A stretch of DNA of 64,000 nucleotides from Actinoplanes campanulatus (GTDB taxonomy: Bacteria > Actinomycetota > Actinomycetes > Mycobacteriales > Micromonosporaceae). Positions 34,671 to 44,332 of this stretch are shown here, piece after piece; positions within the stretch are counted from its first letter, which is position 1, and each line of letters begins with the position of its first letter. The stretch spans positions 242,629-306,628 of the forward strand of contig NZ_BMPW01000012.1 in the NCBI RefSeq assembly GCF_014647795.1, in the 5' to 3' direction. Below the pieces are notes generated by a model. It searched no databases and had not been told where the DNA came from. It saw nothing but the letters and a program-made list of their open reading frames with translations. Position numbers and translations under genes: made by a program.

Positions 34671-35498
34671 GTGACCTACGAACCGGTGTACGCCCGTACA
34701 CCGCGCAGCGCCTTCATACCGAGCCCGGTCTTCGTCGGCATCGTCGCGATCTTCGTGGTCAGCGGTGTGCTGACCTGGACCCGCTTCGGCAACGTCGGGA
34801 TCGACGTCTTCCTGTTCGTCCTCTCGGGCTGGCTGATCTCGCTCTGCCTGCACGAGTACGCGCATGCCGTGACCGGCTACTTCTCCGGTGACCTGAGCGT
34901 CGCCGACCGCGGCTATCTGAGACTCAACCCGCTGAAGTACACGCATCCACTGCTGTCCATCGTGCTGCCGCTGGTCGTGGTGATCCTCGGCGGCATCGGC
35001 CTGCCCGGCGGCGCCGTCTGGATCGACCACCAGCACATCCGCAGCCGGGCCAAGGCGTCGCTGATCAGCGCGGCCGGCCCGCTGGTCAACGTGGTACTCG
35101 GGCTCGTGGTGGCGGTGCCGTTCCTGGCCGGGCTGGCGCCGGAGCTGACCCAGGACGTGACCGGCCGCTACACGGTGTCCGGCTCCGCCGAGCACCTGGA
35201 GTTCTGGGCCGCGCTGGCCTTGCTCGCCTTCCTCCAGGTGACCGCCAGCGTGCTGAACCTCCTGCCGGTGCCGGGCCTGGACGGGGGCAACATCATCGCC
35301 CCGTGGTTCAGCCCGGCCTACCAGCGGGCGTGGAACATGGTCGCGCCCTGGGGCTTCCTCATCCTGTTCCTGCTGCTCTGGCAGACACAGGTCGGCGACT
35401 GGTTCTTCACCATGGTCAACTGGATCGCCGAGCTGATCAGCGTGCCCACATGGCTGTACGCCTACGGCTTCGAGCTCCTGAGGTTCTGGAGTAATTAG
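34671..35498 (+). CDS. Site-2 protease family (M50) membrane metalloprotease
   Basis: The 275-residue protein has about six membrane segments. The zinc-binding motif HEYAH (HExxH) lies in the segment [14 protein letters not shown], and the third ligand is probably in [11 protein letters not shown] near residue 200. This is the rhomboid-independent M50 fold that cuts peptide bonds within membranes. The substrate is not known. GTG 34671 is one base after the stop of the small upstream gene. The stop overlaps the stop of the convergent aldo/keto reductase gene by four bases. Confidence 0.9.
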   Translation: MTYEPVYARTPRSAFIPSPVFVGIVAIFVVSGVLTWTRFGNVGIDVFLFVLSGWLISLCLHEYAHAVTGYFSGDLSVADRGYLRLNPLKYTHPLLSIVLPLVVVILGGIGLPGGAVWIDHQHIRSRAKASLISAAGPLVNVVLGLVVAVPFLAGLAPELTQDVTGRYTVSGSAEHLEFWAALALLAFLQVTASVLNLLPVPGLDGGNIIAPWFSPAYQRAWNMVAPWGFLILFLLLWQTQVGDWFFTMVNWIAELISVPTWLYAYGFELLRFWSN

Positions 35499-36493
35499 GG
35501 ACGATCGGCCGGGCTGGAGGTGAGTGACGGGTCGCGGGTCACGACCGGCTCCACGATCTCGTCGATCGCCTTCAGCAGGCCGTCCTCCAACCGGACCCCG
35601 GACGCCTTGACGTTGTCCCGGACCTGCTCGGGCCGGGACGCGCCGATGATCGCCGCAGAGACGTTCGGGTTCTGGAGCACCCACGCCACCGCCAGCTGCG
35701 CCATCGTCAGCCCCGCCTCCTCGGCGAGCGGCTTCAGCCGGGCCACCGCGTTCAGCACGTCGTCCTCCAGCCAGCGGGCGATGAACCCGGCGCCGGACTT
35801 CTCGTCGGTGGCCCGCGACCCGGCCGGCGGCTGCTCCCCGGCCCGGTACTTCCCGGTCAGCACCCCCTGCGCCAGCGGCGACCAGACGATCTGCCCGAGC
35901 CCCAGCTCCCGCGACGCCGGCACCACCTCGGCCTCGATCACCCGCCACAGCATCGAGTACTGCGGCTGGTTCGACACGAGACGGATCCGCAGCTCAGTCG
36001 CCAGTGGCGCGGCGGCCCGGATCTGCTCGGCGGTCCACTCGGACACCCCGATGTAGTGCGCCTTGCCCTGGCGTACCACGTCGGCGAACGCCTCCATGGT
36101 CTCGTCGAGCGGCGTGTGGTGGTCGTACCGATGGGCCTGGTAGAGATCGACATGGTCGGTGCCGAGCCGGCGCAGCGAGCCGTCGATCGACTCCAGGATG
36201 TGCTTGCGGGAGAGCCCGCTGTCGTTCGGGCCCGGCCCGGTCCGCCAGAACACCTTCGTGAAGATCTCCAGACCCTCCCGGCGCTCACCCTTCAGCGCCC
36301 GGCCCAGCACCTCCTCGGCCCGGGTCCCGGCGTAGACGTCCGCGGTGTCGAACGTGGTGATGCCGCAGTCGAGGGCCGCCCGCACGCACGCGGTGGCGGC
36401 CTCCTCCTCGACCTGTGAGCCGTGGGTGATCCAGTTTCCGTAGGCGATTTCGCTGACCCGCAGGCCGGAACGGCCGAGATGACGGAATTCCAT
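35495..36493 (-). CDS. Aldo/keto reductase
   Basis: The 332-residue protein starts [19 protein letters not shown] and shows the aldo/keto reductase layout. The catalytic tetrad is visible: Asp and Tyr in [13 protein letters not shown], Lys in FTKVFW and His in [11 protein letters not shown]. The NADPH-binding end contains [15 protein letters not shown]. It is close to the Kv-beta/YdbC-like group that reduces carbonyl compounds. The substrate is not evident. The next gene on the same strand (the WG-repeat protein) ends only ten bases upstream, so they may share a transcript. Confidence 0.92.
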   Translation of the reverse strand: MEFRHLGRSGLRVSEIAYGNWITHGSQVEEEAATACVRAALDCGITTFDTADVYAGTRAEEVLGRALKGERREGLEIFTKVFWRTGPGPNDSGLSRKHILESIDGSLRRLGTDHVDLYQAHRYDHHTPLDETMEAFADVVRQGKAHYIGVSEWTAEQIRAAAPLATELRIRLVSNQPQYSMLWRVIEAEVVPASRELGLGQIVWSPLAQGVLTGKYRAGEQPPAGSRATDEKSGAGFIARWLEDDVLNAVARLKPLAEEAGLTMAQLAVAWVLQNPNVSAAIIGASRPEQVRDNVKASGVRLEDGLLKAIDEIVEPVVTRDPSLTSSPADRP

Positions 36494-36502
36494 CCCCCGA
36501 CC

Positions 36503-39500
36503 CTAGAGGACCGGCCGTGCCTCCACCGGAAGCTGATCCACCACGTCCGCGAGGTCACGGTGACCCATGTCGACCAGCGGCTCACCCTCCCGGTCCAGCG
36601 CGCCCCACAGCCCCGCCGCGTTGCGCACCAGGAACGCCGACGGGTGGATCACCACGGCCGCGTGCACCGCCGCCACCACCAGCTGCCCGGTCCGGTCGAG
36701 CACCCCGAACCGGTCGCCGGCGTCCACCACGGCCAGGCCCTCGTCGGTGAACCCGTCCACCGGCCCGCCCACGTGCAGCACCGTCGCGAACCGCCGGAAC
36801 CGCGGCCGCACCGCGATCCGCCCGTGCCGGTCCACCGCGCCCCACAGGCCGGCCTGCCGGACAACCGCCAGCCCACGCCGGAACGGTCGCGCGTCCTCGT
36901 ACGCGCCCGGCGCCACGACCAGCCGGTTCTGCCGGTCGATCGCGAACCAGCCGGTCGCGTCGCCACGGGTCACCCAGGCCAGGCCCTCGGCGAACCGGCC
37001 GGCCGCCAGATAGCCGTGCGCTGCCGGGATCACCAGCTCGCCACCGGAGTCGATCAGCTCCCAGGCGTGCGAGTCGGGACGGCGTACCCAGGCGACACCC
37101 TCGGCGAACGGCTGCGCCTCGGCGTACCGGGGTTCCACGGCGGCCGCGTAACCCCACAGCCCGGCCCCGTCGTCGAGCAGCGGCATCGGCGCCTCCGGCA
37201 GACCCAGCAGCTCGTCCCGGGTACGCGGGTAGGGACCCCACCCGTCCCCGGTCCGCCGCGTGATCGCGTCCAGCGCCAGCTCGATCCGCTCCACCAGCTC
37301 CGGATCCTCACCCCGGCGTACGTCCAGCGCCCGCTCGAAGTGGTTCACCGCCTCCAGGTAACGGCCCTGCTCGAATGCCGACCGCCCGGCCAGCTCACTG
37401 ATCTCCGCCCGGGTGCGTGCCGGCAACTCCGGCGAATCGGCCTGCGCGAACAGCCGGTCCGCCTCGGCGAACTCGCCCCGCCACTGCAACACCTGCGCCA
37501 GGCGCGCCTGCGCGATCGACACCGGCCGCAGCTCCCCGCTGGCCTCCGCGTGCCGCACCGCCTCCCGCCCGTCGGCGAGAGCGTCGTCCAGCTCACCGAG
37601 CACCCGCGACACCACGGCACGCAGCCCGAGCAGCCCGGCCCGCACGTTGTCCCGCTCCGCGTACTCCAGCCGGTCGGTCAACCGGTCCACCAGATCCCAC
37701 AGCCGGTCCTGCTCGCCGACCTGCTCCCGCAGCGTCCGCGGATCGAACTCCCACGTGTAGGACGCCAGGATCTGCTCCGGATCGGCCCGCCGCCGGTCAG
37801 CCGGGGCATGCTGGTCACGCCGCTGCCGCACCGGCTCGGTCCGGGCCTCCGGCCGCGCTTCCCGCGACCGTCCGGCCACTCCAGCGCCTGCCGCGCCGCC
37901 GGCTTCCTCCTCCGCCGGCGTCACCCCATTCAGCTGTACGTCCGGAGCACCCGAATCCCGCTCGCCCCGCCCAGCCTCGGCCCCGGCGGCGTCGCCCTCA
38001 GTGCCGGTGCTGTCGCTGTCGGCGCCGTCCACGACCGACGTGGCCCGGTCGCTCGGGTCGGCATCGTCGTCACCGGAATCCGGCCCGGTCTCCCGAACGC
38101 CCTCAGCCTCGGCCGGCGAACCCGTCTCGAGCGGGTCGTTCCCGTGCCCGGAACCCGTGCCCGGCGCGACCTCGTGACCAGGGTCGTCCTCGCCGCCCGT
38201 TCCCATCGCGGCGGAAGCCGTCGTCTCCTCGACCGGACGGTCCAGCTCGCCCTCGTGGGTCGCGCCCTCGACATCGTCGGGAATCCCGCCCTCAGCCGCG
38301 CTCCCCGCCTCCGGAGAAGGCCCGGACTCGGCCTCCGGGGAAGGCCGGGACTCGGCCTCCGGGGAAGGCCGGGACTCATCGGCCTCCGCGCTGTCACCGG
38401 TCGCCACTTCGTCCGGAGAGACGACGTCGGACGGAACCTCCGGCGCTCCACCGTCGAATGTCGCGCCGGCCGGAGCGTCGCCCTCCTCCACGCCGGAGGC
38501 CTCGCTGACGGCGCCATCGGTCACCAGCGTGTCGGACCCGGCGGCCGGTGAGGCGCTGTCTGCGGCCGGGACAGGCTCGGTCGACTGCCCCGTCGCTGCG
38601 TCGCCTTCGGTCGATGACCCCGTACCCGTATCGCCGATCTCGTCAGTGATTGCCGGGGTCGAGTCTTCCGCGGATTCGTCGGTGGTTCCCAGGCTCCGGG
38701 TGGCGGACTCCTCCGTGAGTTCGTCGGTTCCCGCGAGCACGTAGGAGACCGCCGGGGCGACAACCTCAGAGGACGAGACCTCCGTCACCGCGGCCGGCTC
38801 GGACTCGCTGCGCGAACCCTCGGCGCCGGGCGCGGACCCCTGCGCGGTGTTCCCGCCGTGCACCGCCTCCGAGTCGTCCGCCGCGGTCTCCGTGGAGATC
38901 TCCTCCACACCACCGTGCGGGACGGCGCTCTCATGACCCGGGACGTCCGGAAGGATCCCCTCCGCCGCGAGTGGCGACTCCTCGCCGGGCCGGGCGGCGT
39001 CATGCTCCCGCACGGCAGCCACCGAGGTCACAACCGTCTGCTCGGCAACACCGTCCTGCACCACGGCAGCCTCGTCCCCGGCGGGGTCGAGCCGCTCGCC
39101 CACAACGGTGGCCTCCGGGTGAGCCGTGACATCCGCCCGCGAAGCGGGTTCGTCGGTCCGAGCGGGTTCGTCGGTCCGAGCGGGTTCGTGGGTCCGAGCG
39201 GGTTCGTCGACCCGAGCGGGTTCGTCGACCCGAGCGGGCTCGTGGGTCTGAGCGGATTCGTCGGCCCGAGCAGGTTTGTAAGTCCGAGCGGGTTCGTCGG
39301 CTTGAGCGGACTCACGTGCCGCGAAGGGCTCCTCCGTATCGGCGGAACCCTCCACATGGGCATGATCGCCCGAGTTGTCGGCTTCGGCGGTGAATTCCGA
39401 ATCGGGGGAGACGTCAGCCTCAGTCGATTCGTCCACATCGGTGAGGTAATCGGCGTGGAGCCGCTTCGGCGCGTCGGTGGCTTCGGGCATCGGGTTCTCG

Positions 39501-42500
39501 ACGACGCTGAGCGCTTCGTCGTCCCCGGCCGGGATGCCTCCCGCCTCGACGGACGCGGTCTCCGCCTCGGGCTCCGCCTCTTCCAGCTCCGTGTCGTCGT
39601 CGAGTTCGCCAGGGGCGAACCAACCCAGCGGCTGAGCGGTGTCGGGCACCTCTTCGGCCGCAGGAGCGGGTTCGGTCTCGGCAACCGGCGTCGTAGCCCC
39701 GAGCCCGCTCATCGACAGCAGCCAGCCGAGACCGTGCGTCTCCGGTTCCCCGGTCGACGGCTCGCCCACGCCCGGCCCACCGGTCACCGGAGCGACCGTT
39801 TCCGGCCCACCGGCCACCGGAGCGACCGCTTCCGGCCTACCGGCCACCGGAGCGGCCGCGCCCGGTCCGCTGGCCGACGGTTCGGCCACGAACGGCGCGC
39901 CGGTGGATGGGGCAGCCACGAACGGCGCGCCGGTTGACGGCGCGGCAGATGGATCGGTGGCGTACGGCGCGCCGGTCACCGGTTGGGCTGCCGCGTCTGT
40001 TGCGAACGGCCGGGCCGTCGGTGCTTCCGCCGACCGGTCGATGCCCTCGGCCGGTGCGGCCGCCGCGTGGCGCGGGTCGGCGCCCACGCTGTGACGGCCG
40101 GCGGGGGACTGGGTCTCGTCCCCGCCGTGCCGGGGACCCGCGACGGCGGTGTGCTCGTCCGGCTTCGGCGCCTGACCTGATGCCGCGAACGAGGCCAGCG
40201 TCCGAGGGTCGATGGCCTGAGTGCGCTCCGCGCCCGGCCCGAATCCTTCGGCCCCGGTTCGCCGCAGGCCGAACGGCCGGGTCGGATCCTCTGGACTCGA
40301 CCCGGGACCGTGGTCTCCGGTCCCGGCGGGAGTCTGGCCCGAACGCCGAGGGTCGAGCGGCCGGGTCGGGTCCTGACCCTGGTGTCCGTCTTCCCGGCCC
40401 GCCGGGAACGACACACCCGGTGCGGCGCCGGCGACCGGCACCGCGTGACCCGGGTCCGCCAGGCTCGGCGCGCCCGCCTGGAACGCTGCCGGTCCGGAGA
40501 CCGGTGCGACGCCACCCTGCGCGGTGGGCGATCCAGTGGCGATGGGTGATCCGGTGGCGGTATGTGAGCCGGGGATGACGGGCGTGGCCGCTTCCGCTGT
40601 CGGTGCGGCATGGCCGGGCATGCCGGTGTGGCTGTCCGGACCGAACGGCGCTGCCGGCCCGGAGACCGGAACGCTCCCGCCGGGCCCGGTGGGTACCGAC
40701 AGACCGGGCGCCTGGCCGGGGACCACCGGATAGACGGCGGCCGGAGGCACGGCGGACTGCGGGGTGACCCGGGTCGGCTGAGCGGCCGGGCGCGACGGAG
40801 CCGGCGAGTTCCGCTCCTGCGGCGCCGGGCGGAGGTCGAACGGCGCGTCCGGGGTGCGGCCCGGACGCGGTGAACGGCGCTCGTCGGCGTACGCCGGGAA
40901 CGTCTCAGCGGGCACCGGGCGAGCGGCGCCGTAGGACGGACCGGCCGGGGAGACCGGGCCGGACTCACCGCCCCGGTTGGGCACGATCTGCTCGGGCGAC
41001 GGGCGACGACCCTGGTGACCCGGCTCTTGGTCCGGTCGTGCCGAACCGGGCACATGGCCGGCGGCCGGCGCGACCGGCCCACCGGGACGTCCGGGCTGAC
41101 CGGCCTGCTCGAACTGCCCAGGCCCACCCGGGCCGGACGCCGCCGGACCGCCGTGGCCACCAGAATGCGGACCGCTCTGCCCCAGCGCGCCCTCTGCACC
41201 ACGACCGGCCGGAACGGGTCCGCCGTGACCTGGAGAGACAGGGCCGCCGTGACTGGCTGCGCCTGGGCCGCCGTGACCGGCCGCGCCGAGGCCGCCGTGG
41301 CTGGGCGGAACGGGGCCGCCGTGACCAGGGACAGCCGGGCGCCCCTGGGAACCAGGGCCGCCTGCGGAAGCGGGCCGCCCCTGCGGAAGCGGGCCGCCCG
41401 AAGACGAGGGACCGGCAAACGAATTCGGGCCGCCGTGAGGCACAGCGCCACCCGAGGACACAGAACCGCGCGAGCCGGGTCCGCCGTACTGGCCGGGGCC
41501 ATTGGGCGGAACGGGCCCGCCGTGCTGGCCGGGCCCGCCGTGCTGGCCGGGCCCACCGTGCTGGCCGGGCCCACCAGGCGGAACAGGCCCGCCGTGCTGG
41601 CCGGGGCCGCCCCGTGAGACCGGAATGCCGTGCGCGGCCGGGCCGCCGGGCTGGGCCGGAACGTTGTGGGCGCCGGGCGCGTGGGCACCCGGCGGCGCCT
41701 GGCCGGGGCTGAAGGGGGCACGCCCGGATGCGGCCGGGGACACCGGCCGGTTCCCGTGATCACCGGGCTGTTGCGGACCGCGACCCCATCCGCTGCCGCC
41801 GGGTGCGTCGGGCGGCGCGGGATGCTGAGGACCGCGGGCCGCCGGCGTCCGTCCGGCCCGGCCGGGGGAGACCGGCGCGGCCGGCATCGGGTGCCCGGGA
41901 TTGACCGGGACCGGGGGCCGGCCGGGCGCGCCGGAATGGACAGGGCCACCGTGAGCGCCAGGGCCACCAGGAGAGCGAGGGCCACCGTGAGCGCCGGGGC
42001 CACCAGGGCCGCCGGGAGCGCCGGGGCCACCAGGGCCGCCGGGAGCGCCGGGGCCACCAGGGCCGCCGGGAGCGCCAGGGCCGCCGGGGGCGCCGGAAGG
42101 GGCCGGGCCGGAGCCGGCCGCACGGCCGTAGACCGGGGCCGCCCCGCGCCGCTGGTCGGGGCCGCCCGGCGCGGCGGGACCGCGTCCCTGGTCGACGCGG
42201 TCGTGCATGTGGATGGGCCGGTTCCAGGAGGGCTCGTCGCGCGGGGCCGCGGGCGCGGCCGGGCGCGGGTCCTCGTACCGGAACTGGTTCTGATCGTCGG
42301 GTCGTGGGCTGACCGACGCACGGCCCCGGCCCGCACCGCTGACCGGCGCCGAGCTGGCCGGACCGGAACCGCCGCGGGACGCCTCGTAGACGGGCGTGTG
42401 CACGGCCTTACGGCGGCCCGGGTCGCCGGGGTAGCGCTGGCCGGGCAGGGGTTCCCACTCCCAGGTGATCTCGTAGACCCAGGCGGGTTCGTCATCCCAG

Positions 42501-42535
42501 CCGTCGGCGCTCGGCCGGGAGCTCCAGCCGTTCAT
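36503..42535 (-). CDS. Giant low-complexity, TPR and WG-repeat protein (2,010 residues)
   Basis: The first 60 residues (from MNGWSSRPSADGWDDEPAW) are Trp-rich and may fold. Residues about 60-600 are Gly/Pro/His-rich with collagen-like GPGAPGGPG repeats. Residues about 600-1560 are Ala, Glu, Asp, Thr and Pro-rich, with TDEPAR-type and PSPEAES repeats. Residues about 1570-1790 look helical with TPR-like units (ALADGREAVRHAEASGELR). The last about 220 hold WG/KWG repeats (GLWGAVDRHGRI, GWFAIDRQNRLV, GLWGALDREGEP). There is no signal peptide or membrane segment. The ATG at 42535 is chosen over an open TTG at 42598; neither has a good ribosome binding site. Function unknown; it could be a scaffold with a binding C-terminus. 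Confidence 0.75.
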   Translation of the reverse strand: MNGWSSRPSADGWDDEPAWVYEITWEWEPLPGQRYPGDPGRRKAVHTPVYEASRGGSGPASSAPVSGAGRGRASVSPRPDDQNQFRYEDPRPAAPAAPRDEPSWNRPIHMHDRVDQGRGPAAPGGPDQRRGAAPVYGRAAGSGPAPSGAPGGPGAPGGPGGPGAPGGPGGPGAPGGPGGPGAHGGPRSPGGPGAHGGPVHSGAPGRPPVPVNPGHPMPAAPVSPGRAGRTPAARGPQHPAPPDAPGGSGWGRGPQQPGDHGNRPVSPAASGRAPFSPGQAPPGAHAPGAHNVPAQPGGPAAHGIPVSRGGPGQHGGPVPPGGPGQHGGPGQHGGPGQHGGPVPPNGPGQYGGPGSRGSVSSGGAVPHGGPNSFAGPSSSGGPLPQGRPASAGGPGSQGRPAVPGHGGPVPPSHGGLGAAGHGGPGAASHGGPVSPGHGGPVPAGRGAEGALGQSGPHSGGHGGPAASGPGGPGQFEQAGQPGRPGGPVAPAAGHVPGSARPDQEPGHQGRRPSPEQIVPNRGGESGPVSPAGPSYGAARPVPAETFPAYADERRSPRPGRTPDAPFDLRPAPQERNSPAPSRPAAQPTRVTPQSAVPPAAVYPVVPGQAPGLSVPTGPGGSVPVSGPAAPFGPDSHTGMPGHAAPTAEAATPVIPGSHTATGSPIATGSPTAQGGVAPVSGPAAFQAGAPSLADPGHAVPVAGAAPGVSFPAGREDGHQGQDPTRPLDPRRSGQTPAGTGDHGPGSSPEDPTRPFGLRRTGAEGFGPGAERTQAIDPRTLASFAASGQAPKPDEHTAVAGPRHGGDETQSPAGRHSVGADPRHAAAAPAEGIDRSAEAPTARPFATDAAAQPVTGAPYATDPSAAPSTGAPFVAAPSTGAPFVAEPSASGPGAAAPVAGRPEAVAPVAGGPETVAPVTGGPGVGEPSTGEPETHGLGWLLSMSGLGATTPVAETEPAPAAEEVPDTAQPLGWFAPGELDDDTELEEAEPEAETASVEAGGIPAGDDEALSVVENPMPEATDAPKRLHADYLTDVDESTEADVSPDSEFTAEADNSGDHAHVEGSADTEEPFAARESAQADEPARTYKPARADESAQTHEPARVDEPARVDEPARTHEPARTDEPARTDEPASRADVTAHPEATVVGERLDPAGDEAAVVQDGVAEQTVVTSVAAVREHDAARPGEESPLAAEGILPDVPGHESAVPHGGVEEISTETAADDSEAVHGGNTAQGSAPGAEGSRSESEPAAVTEVSSSEVVAPAVSYVLAGTDELTEESATRSLGTTDESAEDSTPAITDEIGDTGTGSSTEGDAATGQSTEPVPAADSASPAAGSDTLVTDGAVSEASGVEEGDAPAGATFDGGAPEVPSDVVSPDEVATGDSAEADESRPSPEAESRPSPEAESGPSPEAGSAAEGGIPDDVEGATHEGELDRPVEETTASAAMGTGGEDDPGHEVAPGTGSGHGNDPLETGSPAEAEGVRETGPDSGDDDADPSDRATSVVDGADSDSTGTEGDAAGAEAGRGERDSGAPDVQLNGVTPAEEEAGGAAGAGVAGRSREARPEARTEPVRQRRDQHAPADRRRADPEQILASYTWEFDPRTLREQVGEQDRLWDLVDRLTDRLEYAERDNVRAGLLGLRAVVSRVLGELDDALADGREAVRHAEASGELRPVSIAQARLAQVLQWRGEFAEADRLFAQADSPELPARTRAEISELAGRSAFEQGRYLEAVNHFERALDVRRGEDPELVERIELALDAITRRTGDGWGPYPRTRDELLGLPEAPMPLLDDGAGLWGYAAAVEPRYAEAQPFAEGVAWVRRPDSHAWELIDSGGELVIPAAHGYLAAGRFAEGLAWVTRGDATGWFAIDRQNRLVVAPGAYEDARPFRRGLAVVRQAGLWGAVDRHGRIAVRPRFRRFATVLHVGGPVDGFTDEGLAVVDAGDRFGVLDRTGQLVVAAVHAAVVIHPSAFLVRNAAGLWGALDREGEPLVDMGHRDLADVVDQLPVEARPVL
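39141..39316. repeat. 18-base tandem repeat, about nine copies, in the giant gene
   Basis: A GAGCGGGTTCGTCGGTCC unit repeats about nine times with increasing drift toward the right. On the coding strand it encodes six-residue units of the DEPART and DEPARV type. Confidence 0.9.
41500..41620. repeat. 18-base GQHGGP-coding tandem repeats
   Basis: A CCGTGCTGGCCGGGCCCA unit repeats about five times, coding for GQHGGP units on the minus strand. Confidence 0.85.
41935..42100. repeat. Collagen-like Gly-Pro repeats in the giant gene
   Basis: A 27-base unit (GCCGGGAGCGCCGGGGCCACCAGG words) repeats at least three times perfectly around 42010-42080 with looser copies on both sides. It encodes GGPGAPGGP units with Gly at every third position, so a collagen-like triple helix is possible. 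Confidence 0.88.
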
Positions 42536-42678
42536 CGGGCGCCCAGCGGGTGACCCGTCGAATGGCAACGCTCCGTCACGGCGAACTCCACCTGTCAAGA
42601 AAAAGGGCCGCGTCCGGCCGGGGACTTGCGTAGAGTCTCCCGGCTCCGTTGCGGGGGTTTCGAAAGGAGATTAACGGC

Positions 42679-43539
42679 GTGGACCAGCGAGACGCCAGCG
42701 TGCCGACGATCTCTCGAATAGGTCCGTTCCGCGCCTCCATTGCTACTTTCGGTGCGCTGATCGGGTCGGGTTTCCGGCGGTACGCGACCTACCGGCAAGC
42801 CACCATAGCCGGAACGTTCACCAACATCGTGTTCGGCTTCCTCCGCTGTTACGTACTGCTCGCGGTGGCCGCGACCGCCGCCGGGCAGCGTCCCGCCGGG
42901 TACACCGCCGAGCAGCTCGCCACCTACGTCTGGGTGGGTCAGGGTTTACTCGCTGTCATCGGCCTCTGGGGCTGGACGGAGCTGGCCGACCGGATCCGCA
43001 GCGGTGACATCGCGGCCGACCTGTTACGTCCGGTGCCCCCGCTGGCCGGGTTTCTCGCCGCCGACCTGGGACGGGCGCTGCACGGCATGCTCACCCGGTT
43101 CGCTCCGCCGCTGCTCGCGGGGGCGGTCTTCTTCCCGCTGCACACGCCGACCCGGTGGCAGACGGTGCCGCTCTTCGCCGTCTCGGTGGTGCTGGCCGTG
43201 GTGATCAGTTTCGGCTGCCGGTTCGTGGTGAACGCGTCGGCGTACTGGCTGCAGGACGCCCGCGGGCCGATCACCCTGTGGACGTTGAGTGCCGGTGTGC
43301 TCGGCGGGCTCTACTTCCCGTTGCGGCTGCTGCCGGTGGAGTTGACGGTGGCGCTGTGGGTGGCGACGCCGCTGCCCAGCCTGTTGCAGACGCCGCTCGA
43401 CGTGATCGCCGAGCGGGACGGCCCGGCGTTGCAGGCCGGGCTGGTGGCGCTGCAGGTGGTGTGGGCGGTGCTGATCCTGGCGCTGGGCGCGCTGGTGCAG
43501 CGGCGGGCCGAACGGCGGCTGGTGGTGCAGGGTGGGTGA
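42679..43539 (+). CDS. ABC-2 type exporter permease, subunit 1
   Basis: The 286-residue protein has six membrane segments and the layout of ABC-2 permeases (related to the ABC2_membrane_6/DUF990 group). The words IRSGDIAADLLRPVPP, between the second and third segments, are the cytoplasmic coupling region typical of these proteins. GTG 42679 is preceded by AAAGGAGA with 8 bases spacing; the frame extends upstream to 42649 without a better site. The next gene is a second permease, overlapping by eight bases, and the third the ATPase. The substrate is unknown; related three-gene sets export lipophilic cations, drugs or polymers. Confidence 0.88.
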   Translation: MDQRDASVPTISRIGPFRASIATFGALIGSGFRRYATYRQATIAGTFTNIVFGFLRCYVLLAVAATAAGQRPAGYTAEQLATYVWVGQGLLAVIGLWGWTELADRIRSGDIAADLLRPVPPLAGFLAADLGRALHGMLTRFAPPLLAGAVFFPLHTPTRWQTVPLFAVSVVLAVVISFGCRFVVNASAYWLQDARGPITLWTLSAGVLGGLYFPLRLLPVELTVALWVATPLPSLLQTPLDVIAERDGPALQAGLVALQVVWAVLILALGALVQRRAERRLVVQGG

Positions 43540-44332
43540 GCTGCGCGCCTATGCCGCTCTCGGGGCGGCGCAGGTCCGGTCGGCGACCGCGTACCGTACG
43601 TCGTTCGTGGTCGAGCTGTTCGCCAACATGGGCGCCACGGTCTTCGATGTGCTGGCCGTGCTGGTGCTGTTCCGGGCCACTCCGGCGCTCGGCGGGTTCT
43701 CCCTGGCCGAGGCGATGTTGATCACCGGCCTGAGCGCGGCCGGGTTTACGCTGGCCGATTTCGCGGTGGGCAACGTGGACCACCTCAAGTCGCTGGTGCG
43801 GGCCGGGACGCTGGACGCCGTGCTGGTCCGGCCGCTGGGCGCGCTGCCGCAGCTGCTGCTCATGGATCTGCCGATCCGCAAGGCGCTGCGGGTGGTGTTC
43901 GGGTTCGCGGTGCTGGGCCTGGCGGTCGCCGCCAACGACATCGACTGGACGCCGGCCCGGGTGCTGCTGCTCGTGGTGGCCCCGGTCGCGGCGGCGGTCT
44001 TCTTCGGGTCGATCTTCGTGTCGAGTGCGAGCCTGGCGTTCTGGTGGGTGGATTCGGGCGAGGTGGGCGCGGCGTTCACCTACGGCGGGCGGGACTTCAC
44101 CTCGTACCCGATGTCGGTCTTCGGCGGTTGGTTCCGCGGCCTCTTCGCGTACGCCCTGGGGTTCGCCTTTGTGGCCTATCAGCCGGCGCTGGCGTTACTC
44201 GGCGTGCCCGATCCGCTCGGTCTGCCGGCCTGGTCCGGCTTCCTCTCCCCGCTTGTCGCGCTCGGCGCGGCGGCTTTCGCCGCCGGTGTCTGGCGCGCCG
44301 GGATCCGTCACTACCGGAGCACAGGTTCATGA
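43532..44332 (+). CDS. ABC-2 type exporter permease, subunit 2
   Basis: The 266-residue protein has six hydrophobic segments and the cytoplasmic stretch VRAGTLDAVLVRPLGALPQLL that matches the IRSGDIAADLLRPVPP region of subunit 1, so the two are probably paralogous halves of one heterodimer. The GTG start at 43532 lies inside the end of subunit 1 and the TGA overlaps the ATG of the ATPase gene (ATGA). The short overlaps point to one tightly coupled operon with fixed stoichiometry. Confidence 0.88.
   Translation: MGELRAYAALGAAQVRSATAYRTSFVVELFANMGATVFDVLAVLVLFRATPALGGFSLAEAMLITGLSAAGFTLADFAVGNVDHLKSLVRAGTLDAVLVRPLGALPQLLLMDLPIRKALRVVFGFAVLGLAVAANDIDWTPARVLLLVVAPVAAAVFFGSIFVSSASLAFWWVDSGEVGAAFTYGGRDFTSYPMSVFGGWFRGLFAYALGFAFVAYQPALALLGVPDPLGLPAWSGFLSPLVALGAAAFAAGVWRAGIRHYRSTGS

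Noticed and set aside
36567-42553. Many long plus-strand open frames through the giant WG gene region
   Set aside because: They are opposite-strand shadows of a GC-rich gene; their translations are Arg/Pro/Ala-rich without family features.
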